A DNA stretch of 36,809 nt from Serinicoccus sediminis (GTDB taxonomy: Bacteria; Actinomycetota; Actinomycetes; Actinomycetales; Dermatophilaceae), in assembly GCF_004153545.1 (NCBI RefSeq), contig NZ_SDVA01000024.1, forward strand, positions 1 to 36,809. Reading direction: 5' to 3'. Of this stretch, positions 25,016 to 34,232 are shown in pieces. Position numbers and translations under genes: made by a program. The notes under the pieces were generated by a model. The model saw only the letters and a list, made by a program, of their open reading frames with translations, ran no database searches and had not been told where the DNA came from. Numbering within the stretch: position 1 is the stretch's first letter; every line of letters begins with the position of its first letter.

Positions 25016-26179
25016 TCAGGCGCTGCCGAGGCGCTGCAGGCGGCGCGCCGCCTCCCGCAGCACGTCGTCCTGCTTGCAGAAGGCGAAGCGCACCAGGCTG
25101 CGCACCGGCTCGGGGTCCTCGCAGAAGACGGAGACCGGCACGCCGACCAGGCCCAGCTCCTCGGGCATGCGCCGGCAGAAGTCCACCGCGTCCTCCACCC
25201 CGTGCCCGGCCAGGTCGGCGATGACGAAGTAGCTGCCCTGGCACGGGCTGACCGGTACACCGACCTCGTCGAGCGCCTCGACCAGCAGGTCCCGCTTGTC
25301 CTGCAGCTGCCGGGCGAAGCCGTGGAAGAACGCGTCCGGCATCCCGAGCCCGTGGGCGACCGCCGGCTGCACGTGCGTCACCCCGACGAAGGTGAGGAAC
25401 TGCTTGACCGCCGCGACCGCGTCCACCAGCTCGGCCGGGCCGCTGACCCAGCCGGTCTTCCACCCGGTGAGCGAGAAGGTCTTGCCCACGGAGGAGATGG
25501 TCAGCGTGCGCTCGGCCATCCCGGGGAGGGTCGCGATCGGGGTGTGCCGGTGGCCGTCGAAGACGAGGTGCTCGTAGACCTCGTCGGACACGACGACCAG
25601 GTCGTGCTCCCGGGCGACCGCGGCGACCCCCTGGAGCTCGGTGGTGGTGAAGACCTTCCCGGTCGGGTTGTGGGGGGTGTTGAGCACGAGGACGCGCGTC
25701 CGGTCGGTGACGGCGGCGCGCAGCGCGTCGAGGTCGAGCCGCAGGTCGGGGAAGCTCAGCTGCACGCTGCGCCGCACCCCGCCGGCCATCGCGACCGCGG
25801 CGCCGTAGGAGTCGTACGACGGCTCGATGACCAGCACCTCTTCGCCAGGTTCGACGAGCGCGATGAGGGAGGCCGCGATCGCCTCGGTCGCGCCGACCGT
25901 GACGAGCACCTGCGTCTGCGGGTCCAGGGGTATGCCGTACCACCGCTCCTGGTGCTCGGCCACCGCCTCGCGCAGCACGGGGAGGCCACGGGCCGGGGCG
26001 TACTGGTTGAGCCCGTCCTGCAGGCCGCGCGCCGCCAGGTCCCGCATCTCCTGCGGCCCGTCGGTGTCCGGGAAGCCCTGCCCCAGGTTGACCGCGTCGA
26101 ACTGCAGGGCGCGCTGGGTCATCTCCGCGAAGACGCTGGTGCCGAAGGGCTGGAGTCGCTGCACGAGGGGATCGCTCAT
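25016..26179 (-). CDS. Class I/II PLP-dependent aminotransferase (DapC-like)
   Basis: This 387-residue fold-type I aminotransferase has [13 protein letters not shown] near the N-terminus, [10 protein letters not shown], the PLP-contacting [11 protein letters not shown] (Asn), [12 protein letters not shown] (Asp and Tyr), and the Schiff-base lysine in [16 protein letters not shown]. The closing arginine is in VRFAFCKQ. It most resembles N-succinyldiaminopimelate or kynurenine/glutamine-type transaminases; sequence alone does not settle the substrate. It is led by a leaderless promoter, with TACCGT six bases before ATG 26179, and is followed by xerC. A GGTATGCC word at 25929-25936 forces an ATA codon for Ile in a Gly-Ile-Pro. 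Confidence 0.9.
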   Translation of the reverse strand: MSDPLVQRLQPFGTSVFAEMTQRALQFDAVNLGQGFPDTDGPQEMRDLAARGLQDGLNQYAPARGLPVLREAVAEHQERWYGIPLDPQTQVLVTVGATEAIAASLIALVEPGEEVLVIEPSYDSYGAAVAMAGGVRRSVQLSFPDLRLDLDALRAAVTDRTRVLVLNTPHNPTGKVFTTTELQGVAAVAREHDLVVVSDEVYEHLVFDGHRHTPIATLPGMAERTLTISSVGKTFSLTGWKTGWVSGPAELVDAVAAVKQFLTFVGVTHVQPAVAHGLGMPDAFFHGFARQLQDKRDLLVEALDEVGVPVSPCQGSYFVIADLAGHGVEDAVDFCRRMPEELGLVGVPVSVFCEDPEPVRSLVRFAFCKQDDVLREAARRLQRLGSA

Positions 26180-26185
26180 CGGGCC

Positions 26186-26191
26186 ACGGTA
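26186..26191 (-). promoter_or_regulatory. -10 element of a leaderless promoter for the aminotransferase-xerC unit
   Basis: TACCGT on the minus strand lies six bases before ATG 26179, with no ribosome binding site. Confidence 0.6.
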
Positions 26192-26220
26192 GCGATTCGT
26201 CCGCGGGCCGCCTGCTGCCG

Positions 26221-26226
26221 TATCCT
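26221..26226 (+). promoter_or_regulatory. Probable -10 element for rpsB with a 200-base leader
   Basis: TATCCT fits TANNNT. Transcription from here would give a leader of about 205 bases before rpsB. The leader contains two overlapping 14-bp perfect palindromes, GCGCGAATTCGCGC (26269-26282) and CGCGCCCGGGCGCG (26278-26291). I recognise no known S2 leader RNA. Confidence 0.45.
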
Positions 26227-26268
26227 CGGACCCACGTGCGTCTCGTCCTGCCCTCGGGCCGGTGCGAC

Positions 26269-26291
26269 GCGCGAATTCGCGCCCGGGCGCG
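26269..26291. repeat. Two overlapping 14-bp palindromes in the rpsB leader
   Basis: The palindromes share five bases, so any two hairpins or two protein dimers using them would exclude one another. The first contains GAATTC, an AT-rich core that stands out in this sequence. Confidence 0.6.
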
Positions 26292-26438
26292 ACCGGAGCA
26301 CACCGCATACCTCGTCGGTAGGCGGCTCGTCACCGGTGGCGCACCCCGCGGTCCCGCGTCCGTGCCATCACGGTCGTGGGTGGGGAGCGTCCCCGGGCCA
26401 GGACACAACTGCCATCGAGAAGAAAGCGAGACCACGGC

Positions 26439-27407
26439 ATGGCCGTCGTCACCATGCGCCAGCTCCTGGAGAGCGGCGTCCACTTCGGGCACCAGACCCG
26501 TCGCTGGAACCCCAAGATGAAGCGCTTCATCATGACCGAGCGCAACGGCATCTACATCATCGACCTGCAGCAGTCGCTGACGTACCTCAACGAGGCCTAC
26601 GACTTCGTCAAGCAGACCGTCGCGCACGGCGGGTCGATCATGTTCGTCGGCACCAAGAAGCAGGCTCAGGAGTCCATCGCCGAGCAGGCCACGCGGGTCG
26701 GGATGCCCTACGTCAACCACCGCTGGCTGGGCGGGATGCTCACCAACTTCCAGACCGTCTCCAAGCGCCTCACGCGCATGAAGGAGCTCGAGGAGATCGA
26801 CTTCGACGACGTGGCCGGCAGCGGCCGCACGAAGAAGGAGCTCCTCATGATGCGCCGCGAGTACGAGAAGCTCGCCAAGACGCTGGGCGGCATCCGGGAC
26901 ATGCAGAAGGTCCCCTCGGCCGTCTGGGTCGTCGACACCAAGAAGGAGCACCTGGCCGTCACCGAGGCCCGCAAGCTCGGTCTGCCGGTCATCGCGATCC
27001 TCGACACCAACTGCGACCCGGACGAGGTCGACTACAAGATCCCGGGCAACGACGACGCGATCCGCTCCGTCACCCTGCTGACCCGCGTGGTCGCGGACGC
27101 CGTCGCCGACGGTCTCATCTCGCGCTCCGGTGGCAGCAGCGCCACCTCGGGCGAGGAGGCGGCCGCCAACGAGCCGATGGCCGAGTGGGAGCGCGAGCTG
27201 CTCGCCGGCGCGGAGGAGTCCGAGCCCACCGTCGGTGCCGAGCAGGCCACGTCGGAGGACAAGGTCACCGCCGAGGCCCAGGCCCAGGCCGAGGAGACGC
27301 AGGCCGCCGACACCGCGGCCGAGACCGCCGAGGCGACCGAGGCCGCGACGGAGACCGCCGAGGCCGGCGACACCGCCGAGGCGACCGCCGAGACCACCCA
27401 GTCCTGA
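26439..27407 (+). CDS. rpsB: 30S ribosomal protein S2 with acidic C-terminal tail
   Basis: S2 is one of the last proteins to join the 30S subunit and is needed for S1 function and mRNA binding. The core is canonical: [60 protein letters not shown] and [26 protein letters not shown]. At 322 residues it is about 80 longer than Escherichia coli S2. The extra part is an acidic tail built from imperfect [12 protein letters not shown] repeats, a low-complexity region seen also in other actinobacteria. ATG 26439 follows GAGAAGAAAGCGAGACC. It is followed at 34 bases by tsf, the universal arrangement. Confidence 0.98.
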   Translation: MAVVTMRQLLESGVHFGHQTRRWNPKMKRFIMTERNGIYIIDLQQSLTYLNEAYDFVKQTVAHGGSIMFVGTKKQAQESIAEQATRVGMPYVNHRWLGGMLTNFQTVSKRLTRMKELEEIDFDDVAGSGRTKKELLMMRREYEKLAKTLGGIRDMQKVPSAVWVVDTKKEHLAVTEARKLGLPVIAILDTNCDPDEVDYKIPGNDDAIRSVTLLTRVVADAVADGLISRSGGSSATSGEEAAANEPMAEWERELLAGAEESEPTVGAEQATSEDKVTAEAQAQAEETQAADTAAETAEATEAATETAEAGDTAEATAETTQS

Positions 27408-27441
27408 CCCGCACCCTTCACGAAGGAGCAACCAAGCACTC

Positions 27442-28269
<828 letters not shown>

Positions 28270-28297
28270 CGCCAGCCCGAGCTCGGCTCGCCACCGA

Positions 28298-28338
28298 CCG
28301 GAAGGCCGGGTCCCGCACCGCGGGACCCGGCCTTCCGG
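28298..28338 (+). terminator. Perfect 19-bp hairpin after tsf
   Basis: CCGGAAGGCCGGGTCCCGC (28298-28316) and GCGGGACCCGGCCTTCCGG (28320-28338) are exact complements with a three-base loop. The tail (CGTCTCACGG) is only weakly T-rich. Position and strength make it the terminator of rpsB-tsf. Confidence 0.85.
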
Positions 28339-28391
28339 CGTCTCACGGGGCCGAGGTGGTCGGCCGGAGCCGGGGGAGGCAGGATGAGGCG

Positions 28392-29279
28392 GTGCCTGCC
28401 GATCTGAGTGCCGAGCTGGTCGCGGTGGTGACCGCCGTCCACGGCGACCGCCCGCTGGTGCTGATGTCGGGCGAGCGCCTGCGGCTGCCGGCAGGGCCGC
28501 TGCAGTCGGAGCACCGGTCGATGCAGGCCGGCCTCAGCGCCTGGGTGGAGCAGCAGACCGGGCACCGGCTCGGCTACGTCGAGCAGCTCTACACCTTCGC
28601 CGACGGCGACCGCGGGGCGCGCAGGGCCATCTCGGTCTCCTACCTCGGCCTGACCCGTACCGAGGGCGGGCCGCTGTGGCACGACTGGTACGCCGTGTTC
28701 CCCTGGGAGGACCACCGACCCGCCCGGACCGGACGCACCTCCGGGGCAGGGCTGGTGGAGCAGACCCTCGCACCCCTCCTGGCGACGTGGGTGGACGACG
28801 CCCCCACCGGCGAGCGGGCGTCCCGCCGGCGGCGCGTCGACATCTGCCTCGGCCTGGGCGGCCGGTCGTGGGCCCCCGAGCTGGCCCTGCAACGCTACGA
28901 GCTGCTCTACGAGGCCGGCCTCATCCCCGAGGCGGGCGCCGCCCGGGTGCCGGGGGACGCCATGGAGTCCGACCACCGCCGCATCCTCGCCACGGCGCTG
29001 TCCCGGCTGCGGGCCAAGATCCAGTACCGCCCCGTCGTCTTCGAGCTCATGCCGCAGACCTTCACCCTCGGCCGGCTGCAGCGCACCGTCGAGGCCCTGG
29101 CGGGGCAGCGGCTGCACAAGCAGAACTTCCGTCGCCTGGTCACCGGGCAGGAGCTGGTCGAGGAGACGGGTGAGGTCTCGTCGGACACGGGTGGGCGACC
29201 TGCCCGGCTCTACCGCTTCCGGCACGCCGTCATGGACGAGCGGCACGTCGCGGGGACCAAGCTGCCGGTGCTGCGCTGA
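28392..29279 (+). CDS. NrtR-like transcriptional regulator: degenerate Nudix domain plus winged helix
   Basis: The 295-residue protein has a Nudix-like fold in the first 190 residues, but the Nudix box (about residues 35-58) is degenerate. Where a hydrolase would have REUXEEXGU, this protein reads [11 protein letters not shown], so it lacks the catalytic glutamates. The stretch after it, GYVEQLYTF, is typical of NrtR-family proteins. The C-terminal domain (about 205-265: [33 protein letters not shown]) is the DNA-binding winged helix of that family. NrtR proteins sense ADP-ribose or related nucleotides and usually control NAD synthesis genes, none of which is nearby. GTG 28392 is preceded by GATGAGG. 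Its place between tsf and pyrH is unusual. Confidence 0.82.
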   Translation: MPADLSAELVAVVTAVHGDRPLVLMSGERLRLPAGPLQSEHRSMQAGLSAWVEQQTGHRLGYVEQLYTFADGDRGARRAISVSYLGLTRTEGGPLWHDWYAVFPWEDHRPARTGRTSGAGLVEQTLAPLLATWVDDAPTGERASRRRRVDICLGLGGRSWAPELALQRYELLYEAGLIPEAGAARVPGDAMESDHRRILATALSRLRAKIQYRPVVFELMPQTFTLGRLQRTVEALAGQRLHKQNFRRLVTGQELVEETGEVSSDTGGRPARLYRFRHAVMDERHVAGTKLPVLR

Positions 29280-29370
29280 GCGGCGACCCGGGCGGCCCGC
29301 GCGATCGCCGCACCCGGGCGCGTGTGGCAGGATCGAGCGACCGCCCAGCCTCGATCCCAGGAGGACACCC

Positions 29371-30144
29371 ATGACCACGACGGCGCCCGCGCAGCAGACC
29401 CGGACGAGCCAGGATCTGCCCTCCGCGCACCCGGGACGGGCCCGCCGCGTCCTGCTCAAGCTGTCCGGGGAGGCCTTCGGCGGAGGCCACGTCGGCGTCG
29501 ACCCGGACGTCGTCAAGGGCATCGCGCACCAGATCGCCGACGCCCACCGCGCCGGGGTCCAGATCGCCGTGGTCATCGGTGGGGGCAACTTCTTCCGTGG
29601 CGCCGAGCTGCAGCAGCGCGGCATGGAGCGGGCCCGCGCGGACTACATGGGCATGCTGGGGACGGTGATGAACTGCCTGGCGCTGCAGGACTTCCTCGAG
29701 AAGGAGGGGGTGGACACGCGGGTCCAGACCGCGATCACCATGGGGCAGGTCGCCGAGCCCTACATCCCCCGCCGCGCCATGCGGCACCTGGAGAAGGGCC
29801 GCGTGGTCATCTTCGGCGCGGGCGCCGGGATGCCGTACTTCTCCACCGACACCGTCTCGGCGCAGCGGGCGCTGGAGATCAAGTGCGACCAGGTGCTCAT
29901 GAGCAAGCACGGGGTGGACGGCGTCTACACCGCCGACCCGCGTACCGACGACCAGGCCCGCAAGCTGGACGAGCTGACCTTCTCCGACGCTCTCGTGGGC
30001 AACCTGCGCGTCGTCGACGCCGCCGCTTTCAGCCTGTGCATGGACAATGACCTGCCGATGCTGGTCTTCGGCATGGACGGCGAGGACTCCATCACCCGCG
30101 CGATCAAGGGTGAGAGGATCGGGACACTCGTGACGGCGGACTGA
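29371..30144 (+). CDS. pyrH: UMP kinase
   Basis: PyrH phosphorylates UMP to UDP, feeding pyrimidine nucleotide and cell-wall precursor synthesis. The 257-residue amino-acid-kinase-fold protein has [23 protein letters not shown], the [17 protein letters not shown] region, the GTP-binding-type [12 protein letters not shown] loop, and [15 protein letters not shown] roughly 25-residue polar N-terminal extension ([16 protein letters not shown]) precedes the fold. ATG 29371 follows CAGGAGGACACC, a strong ribosome binding site. It leads the pyrH-frr-cdsA-rlmN group. Confidence 0.98.
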   Translation: MTTTAPAQQTRTSQDLPSAHPGRARRVLLKLSGEAFGGGHVGVDPDVVKGIAHQIADAHRAGVQIAVVIGGGNFFRGAELQQRGMERARADYMGMLGTVMNCLALQDFLEKEGVDTRVQTAITMGQVAEPYIPRRAMRHLEKGRVVIFGAGAGMPYFSTDTVSAQRALEIKCDQVLMSKHGVDGVYTADPRTDDQARKLDELTFSDALVGNLRVVDAAAFSLCMDNDLPMLVFGMDGEDSITRAIKGERIGTLVTAD

Positions 30145-30200
30145 CCGCCGCACCGCTACGGACCTGCCGCACCACGACATACCAGCAAGGAGCACCCACG

Positions 30201-30767
30201 ATGTCCGAGGTCGTCGAGATGGCCCTCATGGAGGCCGAGGAGAAGATGGACAAGGCGCTGGAGGTGGCGCGCGAGGACATGGCGTCCATCCGCACCGGCC
30301 GTGCCCACCCCGGCATGTTCAGCAAGCTCCAGGTCGACTACTACGGGGCGCCGACCCCGCTGCAGCAGCTCGCCAGCTTCAGCATCCAGGACGCCCGCAC
30401 CGTCCTCATCACGCCCTACGACAAGTCGGCGATGAAGGACATCGAGAAGGCCCTGCGGGAGGCCGACCTGGGCGCCAACCCCAGCAACGACGGCAACGCC
30501 ATCCGCATCGTCATGCCGCAGCTGACCGAGGAGCGCCGGCGCGAGTACATCAAGCTGGCCCACACCAAGGGCGAGGACGCCAAGGTCTCCGTGCGCCACG
30601 TGCGCCGCCACGCCAAGGACGTCATCGACAAGGCCGTCAAGGACGGTGACATCGGGGAGGACGACGGCACCCGCGGGGAGAAGGAGCTCGAGGCGCTCAC
30701 CCGTCGGCACGTCGAGGTCGTCGACGACATCCTCAAGCACAAGGAGGCCGAGCTGCTCGAGGTGTGA
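30201..30767 (+). CDS. frr: Ribosome recycling factor
   Basis: RRF with EF-G splits post-termination ribosomes. The 188-residue length and the sequence are canonical: [79 protein letters not shown] and [17 protein letters not shown] 30201 is preceded by AAGGAGCACC. It lies 56 bases after pyrH and 28 before cdsA in the common order. Confidence 0.98.
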   Translation: MSEVVEMALMEAEEKMDKALEVAREDMASIRTGRAHPGMFSKLQVDYYGAPTPLQQLASFSIQDARTVLITPYDKSAMKDIEKALREADLGANPSNDGNAIRIVMPQLTEERRREYIKLAHTKGEDAKVSVRHVRRHAKDVIDKAVKDGDIGEDDGTRGEKELEALTRRHVEVVDDILKHKEAELLEV

Positions 30768-30795
30768 GCAGCTCCGCCCCGCAGGAACGATCTCG

Positions 30796-31656
30796 ATGAC
30801 CGAGCCGACCACGCGGCGCGCGGCGCGGGCCGCCGGGCGTCCGGCGGCCGGGCGGACCCCCCGTGCGGGCCGGGATCTCCCGGCGGCCATCGGGGTCGGC
30901 GTCGGGCTCGTCCTCGTCATCCTCGCGAGCCTGGTGTTCTGGAAGCCCGCGTTCGTCTACCTCGTGAGCGCCGCGGTGCTGGTGGGCGTCTGGGAGCTGG
31001 ACCAGGCGCTGCGCAGCGGACGGGTGGACCCGCCCCGCGTGCCGGTCTTCGCCTCCGTCGGCCTCGTCCCGCTCGCCTACTACGGTGGCGCCGACGCCCT
31101 GGCGGTCGGTTTCGCCGCCGCGACGGCTCTGGTGCTGCTGTGGCGCAGCGTCGGCGCGCCCCGGGACGCCGCGCGGGACGTCGCCGCCGGTGTCTACGTC
31201 GTCGCCTACGTCCCGCTGCTGGCCGCCATCACCTCGCTCATGCTGGCGCAGCCGGACGGCGTCGGGCGGATCATCACCTTCATCCTGGTCACCGTGGCCT
31301 CGGACACCGGGGGGTATGCCGTCGGCGTGCTCCGTGGGCGCACCCCCATGTCGCCCTCGCTGTCGCCGAAGAAGTCCTGGGAGGGCTTCGCCGGGTCGGT
31401 CGGCACCAGCGCGGTGGTCGGCGCCGCGTGCGTGGTGCTGCTGCTGGACGGGGCGTGGTGGGCGGGCCTGGTCGTCGGTGCCTTCGCCGCGGCCTTCGCC
31501 ACCGTGGGCGACCTGGCCGAGTCGGCGATCAAGCGCGACCTCGGCATCAAGGACATGGGCAGCATCCTGCCCGGGCACGGCGGGGTGATGGACCGGCTGG
31601 ACTCGCTCGTGGTGACCGCACCCGTCTGCTGGGCGCTGCTGCACGTGCTGGTCTGA
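30796..31656 (+). CDS. cdsA: Phosphatidate cytidylyltransferase CdsA
   Basis: CdsA makes CDP-diacylglycerol from phosphatidic acid and CTP, the precursor of all phosphoglycerolipids. The 286-residue protein has a basic cytosolic N-terminus of about 33 residues followed by several membrane helices. The family signature runs from SPKKSWEGFAGSVG through SAIKRDLGIKDMGSILPGHGG to MDRLDSL, with the conserved Asp residues. ATG 30796 lies 28 bases after frr. A GGTATGCC word at 31313-31320 encodes Gly-Tyr-Ala with a TAT codon. Membrane integral; assignment firm. Confidence 0.96.
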   Translation: MTEPTTRRAARAAGRPAAGRTPRAGRDLPAAIGVGVGLVLVILASLVFWKPAFVYLVSAAVLVGVWELDQALRSGRVDPPRVPVFASVGLVPLAYYGGADALAVGFAAATALVLLWRSVGAPRDAARDVAAGVYVVAYVPLLAAITSLMLAQPDGVGRIITFILVTVASDTGGYAVGVLRGRTPMSPSLSPKKSWEGFAGSVGTSAVVGAACVVLLLDGAWWAGLVVGAFAAAFATVGDLAESAIKRDLGIKDMGSILPGHGGVMDRLDSLVVTAPVCWALLHVLV

Positions 31657-31665
31657 AAACCCTGC

Positions 31666-31671
31666 GACACT
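31666..31671 (+). promoter_or_regulatory. Possible -10 element before rlmN
   Basis: GACACT is nine bases before ATG 31681, and the intervening GGGAGGG may serve as a ribosome binding site. It resembles the other ACACT elements in this window. Confidence 0.3.
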
Positions 31672-31680
31672 GGGAGGGCC

Positions 31681-32856
31681 ATGACGACGCAGCTCCCCAC
31701 CCCGACCGCAGACCGCCCCGCCCCCGGCCAGCTCACCTTCCGGGCCCCGCGCCGGGGCAAGGCCCCCACCCATCTCGCCGACCACGACCTGGCCGGGCGC
31801 AAGGAGTGGGCCACCGAGCTCGGCATACCGGGCTTCCGCGCCGACCAGGTGAGCCGGCACTACTTCGAGCGGCTGGTGACCGACCCCGACCAGATGACCG
31901 ACCTGCCCAAGGCCGGCCGGCAGGAGCTCGTCGGGGGCCTGCTGCCCACCCTGCTCACCCCGGTCCGGACGCTGTCGGCTGACGACGGCGCCACGCTCAA
32001 GCAGGTGCACCGGCTGCACGACGGGGCCATGGTCGAGTCGGTCCTCATGCGCTACCCGGGGCGGGTGACGATGTGCATCTCCAGCCAGGCGGGGTGCGGC
32101 ATGAACTGCCCGTTCTGCGCCACGGGCCAGGCCGGGCTCACCCGCAACCTGTCGACGGCGGAGATCGTCGAGCAGGTCGTCGCCGCCGCGCGGGCGCTGC
32201 GGCACGGTGAGCTGGCCGGGGGAGAGGACGAGGGCGGCGCCGCCGAGCAGGTGCGGGTCAGCAATGTGGTCTTCATGGGCATGGGCGAGGCGCTGGCCAA
32301 CTACAAGGCGTCGCTCGCGGCGATCCACCGGCTCATCGACCCGTCCCCGCACGGCCTCGGCATGTCCGCGCGGGGTGTGACGATGTCCACGGTCGGCCTC
32401 GCGCCGGCCATCGACAAGCTGGCGGGGGAGGGCCTGCCGGTCACCCTGGCCCTGTCGCTGCACGCGCCGGACGACGAGCTGCGGGACGAGCTGGTGCCGA
32501 TCAACACCCGCTGGAAGGTCGACGAGGCCCTGGACGCGGCGCGCCGCTACTTCGAGGCCACCGGCCGCCGGGTGTCCATCGAGTACGCCCTCATCCGGGA
32601 CATCAACGACCAGGCCTGGCGGGCCGACCTGCTCGGCGAGAAGCTCAACGCCCGCGGTCGTGGCTGGGTGCACGTCAACCCCATCCCGCTCAACCCCACG
32701 CCGGGGAGCAAGTGGACCGCCTCCCGCCGCGGGGTCGAGCAGCAGTTCGTCGAGCGGCTGCTGGCGCACGGCATCCCCACGACGGTGCGCGACACCCGCG
32801 GCTCCGACATCGACGGCGCCTGCGGGCAGCTCGCCGCGACCGCCGACCCCTCCTGA
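31681..32856 (+). CDS. rlmN: Dual-specificity RNA methyltransferase RlmN
   Basis: RlmN is a radical-SAM enzyme that methylates C2 of A2503 in 23S rRNA and of A37 in some tRNAs. The 391-residue protein has a helical N-terminal domain and the radical SAM motif C-x3-C-x2-C at Cys139, Cys143 and Cys146 ([10 protein letters not shown]). GMGEALANY binds SAM. A further cysteine near residue 382 (DGACGQLA) is the acceptor of the covalent adduct. ATG 31681 is 24 bases after cdsA. A GGCATACC word at 31822-31829 makes Gly-Ile-Pro with a rare ATA codon. The usual next gene dxr is not found in the window. Confidence 0.96.
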   Translation: MTTQLPTPTADRPAPGQLTFRAPRRGKAPTHLADHDLAGRKEWATELGIPGFRADQVSRHYFERLVTDPDQMTDLPKAGRQELVGGLLPTLLTPVRTLSADDGATLKQVHRLHDGAMVESVLMRYPGRVTMCISSQAGCGMNCPFCATGQAGLTRNLSTAEIVEQVVAAARALRHGELAGGEDEGGAAEQVRVSNVVFMGMGEALANYKASLAAIHRLIDPSPHGLGMSARGVTMSTVGLAPAIDKLAGEGLPVTLALSLHAPDDELRDELVPINTRWKVDEALDAARRYFEATGRRVSIEYALIRDINDQAWRADLLGEKLNARGRGWVHVNPIPLNPTPGSKWTASRRGVEQQFVERLLAHGIPTTVRDTRGSDIDGACGQLAATADPS

Positions 32857-32868
32857 CGGTCCGGGCGA

Positions 32869-32902
32869 CCTCGCCGGGGTGCCCGTGAGCGCCGCGGCGA
32901 GG
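32869..32902. terminator. Weak hairpin between convergent rlmN and the LOG gene
   Basis: CCTCGCCG (32869-32876) pairs with CGGCGAGG (32895-32902) across an 18-base loop, 12 bases after the rlmN stop. It could end both transcripts. Confidence 0.4.
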
Positions 32903-32910
32903 GGCTCGGG

Positions 32911-34116
32911 TCAGGCGAGGAGGTCGGCCGCCTCCTGCACGGTGTCGACCAGGTGCAGGGCGCTGACCATGGGCCGTCCCTCGGCGAGCGCCTGCAGCAG
33001 GGGCCACACCGGTAGGTGCGTCGTCCAGTGCTCCCGGCCCACCAGGACCAGGGGCGCCGGTCCGGCCTCGGCGTCCACGCCGTAGTAGAGCCGGGTCGCC
33101 ATCTGGAAGACCTCCTGCACGGTGCCGGCCGCCCCGGGCAGGACGACCAGGCCGTGCCGGGACTGGGCCAGCAGCAGGTCCTCGCGCAGCGCGTTGGAGA
33201 AGAGCTTGGCGACCAGCTGGCCGAAGGCGTTCGGCGGCTCGTGACCGTAGTACCAGGTCGGGATGCCGACGCTGCGCAGCCGGCGTGGCGCGCCGCCGGC
33301 GCCGGAACCGTCGCGCAGACTCAGCGCGGGTCGCACCCAGGCCGCGATGTCGGGCGCGAAGTCCGGCACCCGCGCCAGGGTGTCCAGGGCGTGCGCCAGG
33401 AGCTCCTCGTCGGCGGCCCAGGCGCCCAGGTTGGCCGCCTCCATCGCCCCCGGGCCCCCGCCGGTCAGCACCACGCCGCCCGCCTCGGCCAGCCGGTGCC
33501 CCAGCAGGGCGGCCGCCGCGAAGTCGGGGGTGCCCCGCCGCAGGGCGTGGCCGCCCATGACGCCGACCACCCTGCGCCCGTCCAGGGCCGCGACCAGGGC
33601 GTCCGTCATGGCGTCGTCGTGGATGGCGCGCAGCGCGGTGACGTAGGCGTCGTGGCGGACGGTGGCGTCCTCGAACCAGCGGTAGGCCCGGGCGTCCGGC
33701 GTCCCGTCGTAGCCACGCTCCTCGAGCCCGGCGTAGAGCTCCCGGGGGGTGTAGAGGTGGGCCCGGTAGGGGTCGATGGGGGCGTGCGGCGCCGCCGGGA
33801 AGACGAGGGCCCCGGCCCGGCGCAGGTGCGCCTCGACCTCGGCGTCGAGGCGGCCGCCCAGGACGACGAGGTCGGCCAGGTCGTCACGGGCCAGCAGCAG
33901 ATCCCGGTCCGTGGTGAGGTCCAGGCCCTGGACGCGCAGCGGGGGGAGCGGGCCCTCGGCCGCCAGCCAGCGACGCCAGGTCGCGGCGTCCTCCACCTCC
34001 CGGTCGTCCGCGCAGGGTCGCGGCTCGACCCGGCGGTAGCGCACCTCCGCCGACCCACCGGCACCGACCGGCCGGTCGCCGACCTCCTCGCTCACCGGGT
34101 GCTCGCGCTGCTGCAT
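32911..34116 (-). CDS. LOG/TIGR00730-type Rossmann-fold protein with N-terminal extension
   Basis: The C-terminal two thirds show the LOG (lysine decarboxylase-like) fold: VVGVMGGHALRRG, VVLTGGGPGAMEAANLGAW and VVLPGAAGTVQEVFQMATR. LOG enzymes release adenine-type bases from nucleoside monophosphates; their bacterial role is often unclear. The usual PGGxGTxxE motif appears as PGAAGTVQE, so one glycine is replaced. At 401 residues it is about twice the length of simple LOG proteins; the first 150 residues (DREVEDAATWRRWLAAEG, LVVLGGRLDAEVEAHL) form an extra domain that I cannot name. ATG 34116 follows TAGGGT by eight bases. Confidence 0.85.
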   Translation of the reverse strand: MQQREHPVSEEVGDRPVGAGGSAEVRYRRVEPRPCADDREVEDAATWRRWLAAEGPLPPLRVQGLDLTTDRDLLLARDDLADLVVLGGRLDAEVEAHLRRAGALVFPAAPHAPIDPYRAHLYTPRELYAGLEERGYDGTPDARAYRWFEDATVRHDAYVTALRAIHDDAMTDALVAALDGRRVVGVMGGHALRRGTPDFAAAALLGHRLAEAGGVVLTGGGPGAMEAANLGAWAADEELLAHALDTLARVPDFAPDIAAWVRPALSLRDGSGAGGAPRRLRSVGIPTWYYGHEPPNAFGQLVAKLFSNALREDLLLAQSRHGLVVLPGAAGTVQEVFQMATRLYYGVDAEAGPAPLVLVGREHWTTHLPVWPLLQALAEGRPMVSALHLVDTVQEAADLLA

Positions 34117-34124
34117 ACCCAGCG

Positions 34125-34130
34125 ACCCTA
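34125..34130 (-). promoter_or_regulatory. -10 element of a leaderless promoter for the LOG gene
   Basis: TAGGGT on the minus strand fits TANNNT, eight bases before ATG 34116. A GGGTATG near-copy of the repeated word covers the start. Confidence 0.5.
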
Positions 34131-34232
34131 GCCCGCGCCCCCGGGCGGCCCCCGACCGCCGCCCGTCGCGCGCGGGCGACCGCCCGGCGACCAGCCCTGG
34201 CGCGGCGCCCCCGCGGGGTGTGTGATGGCGTC

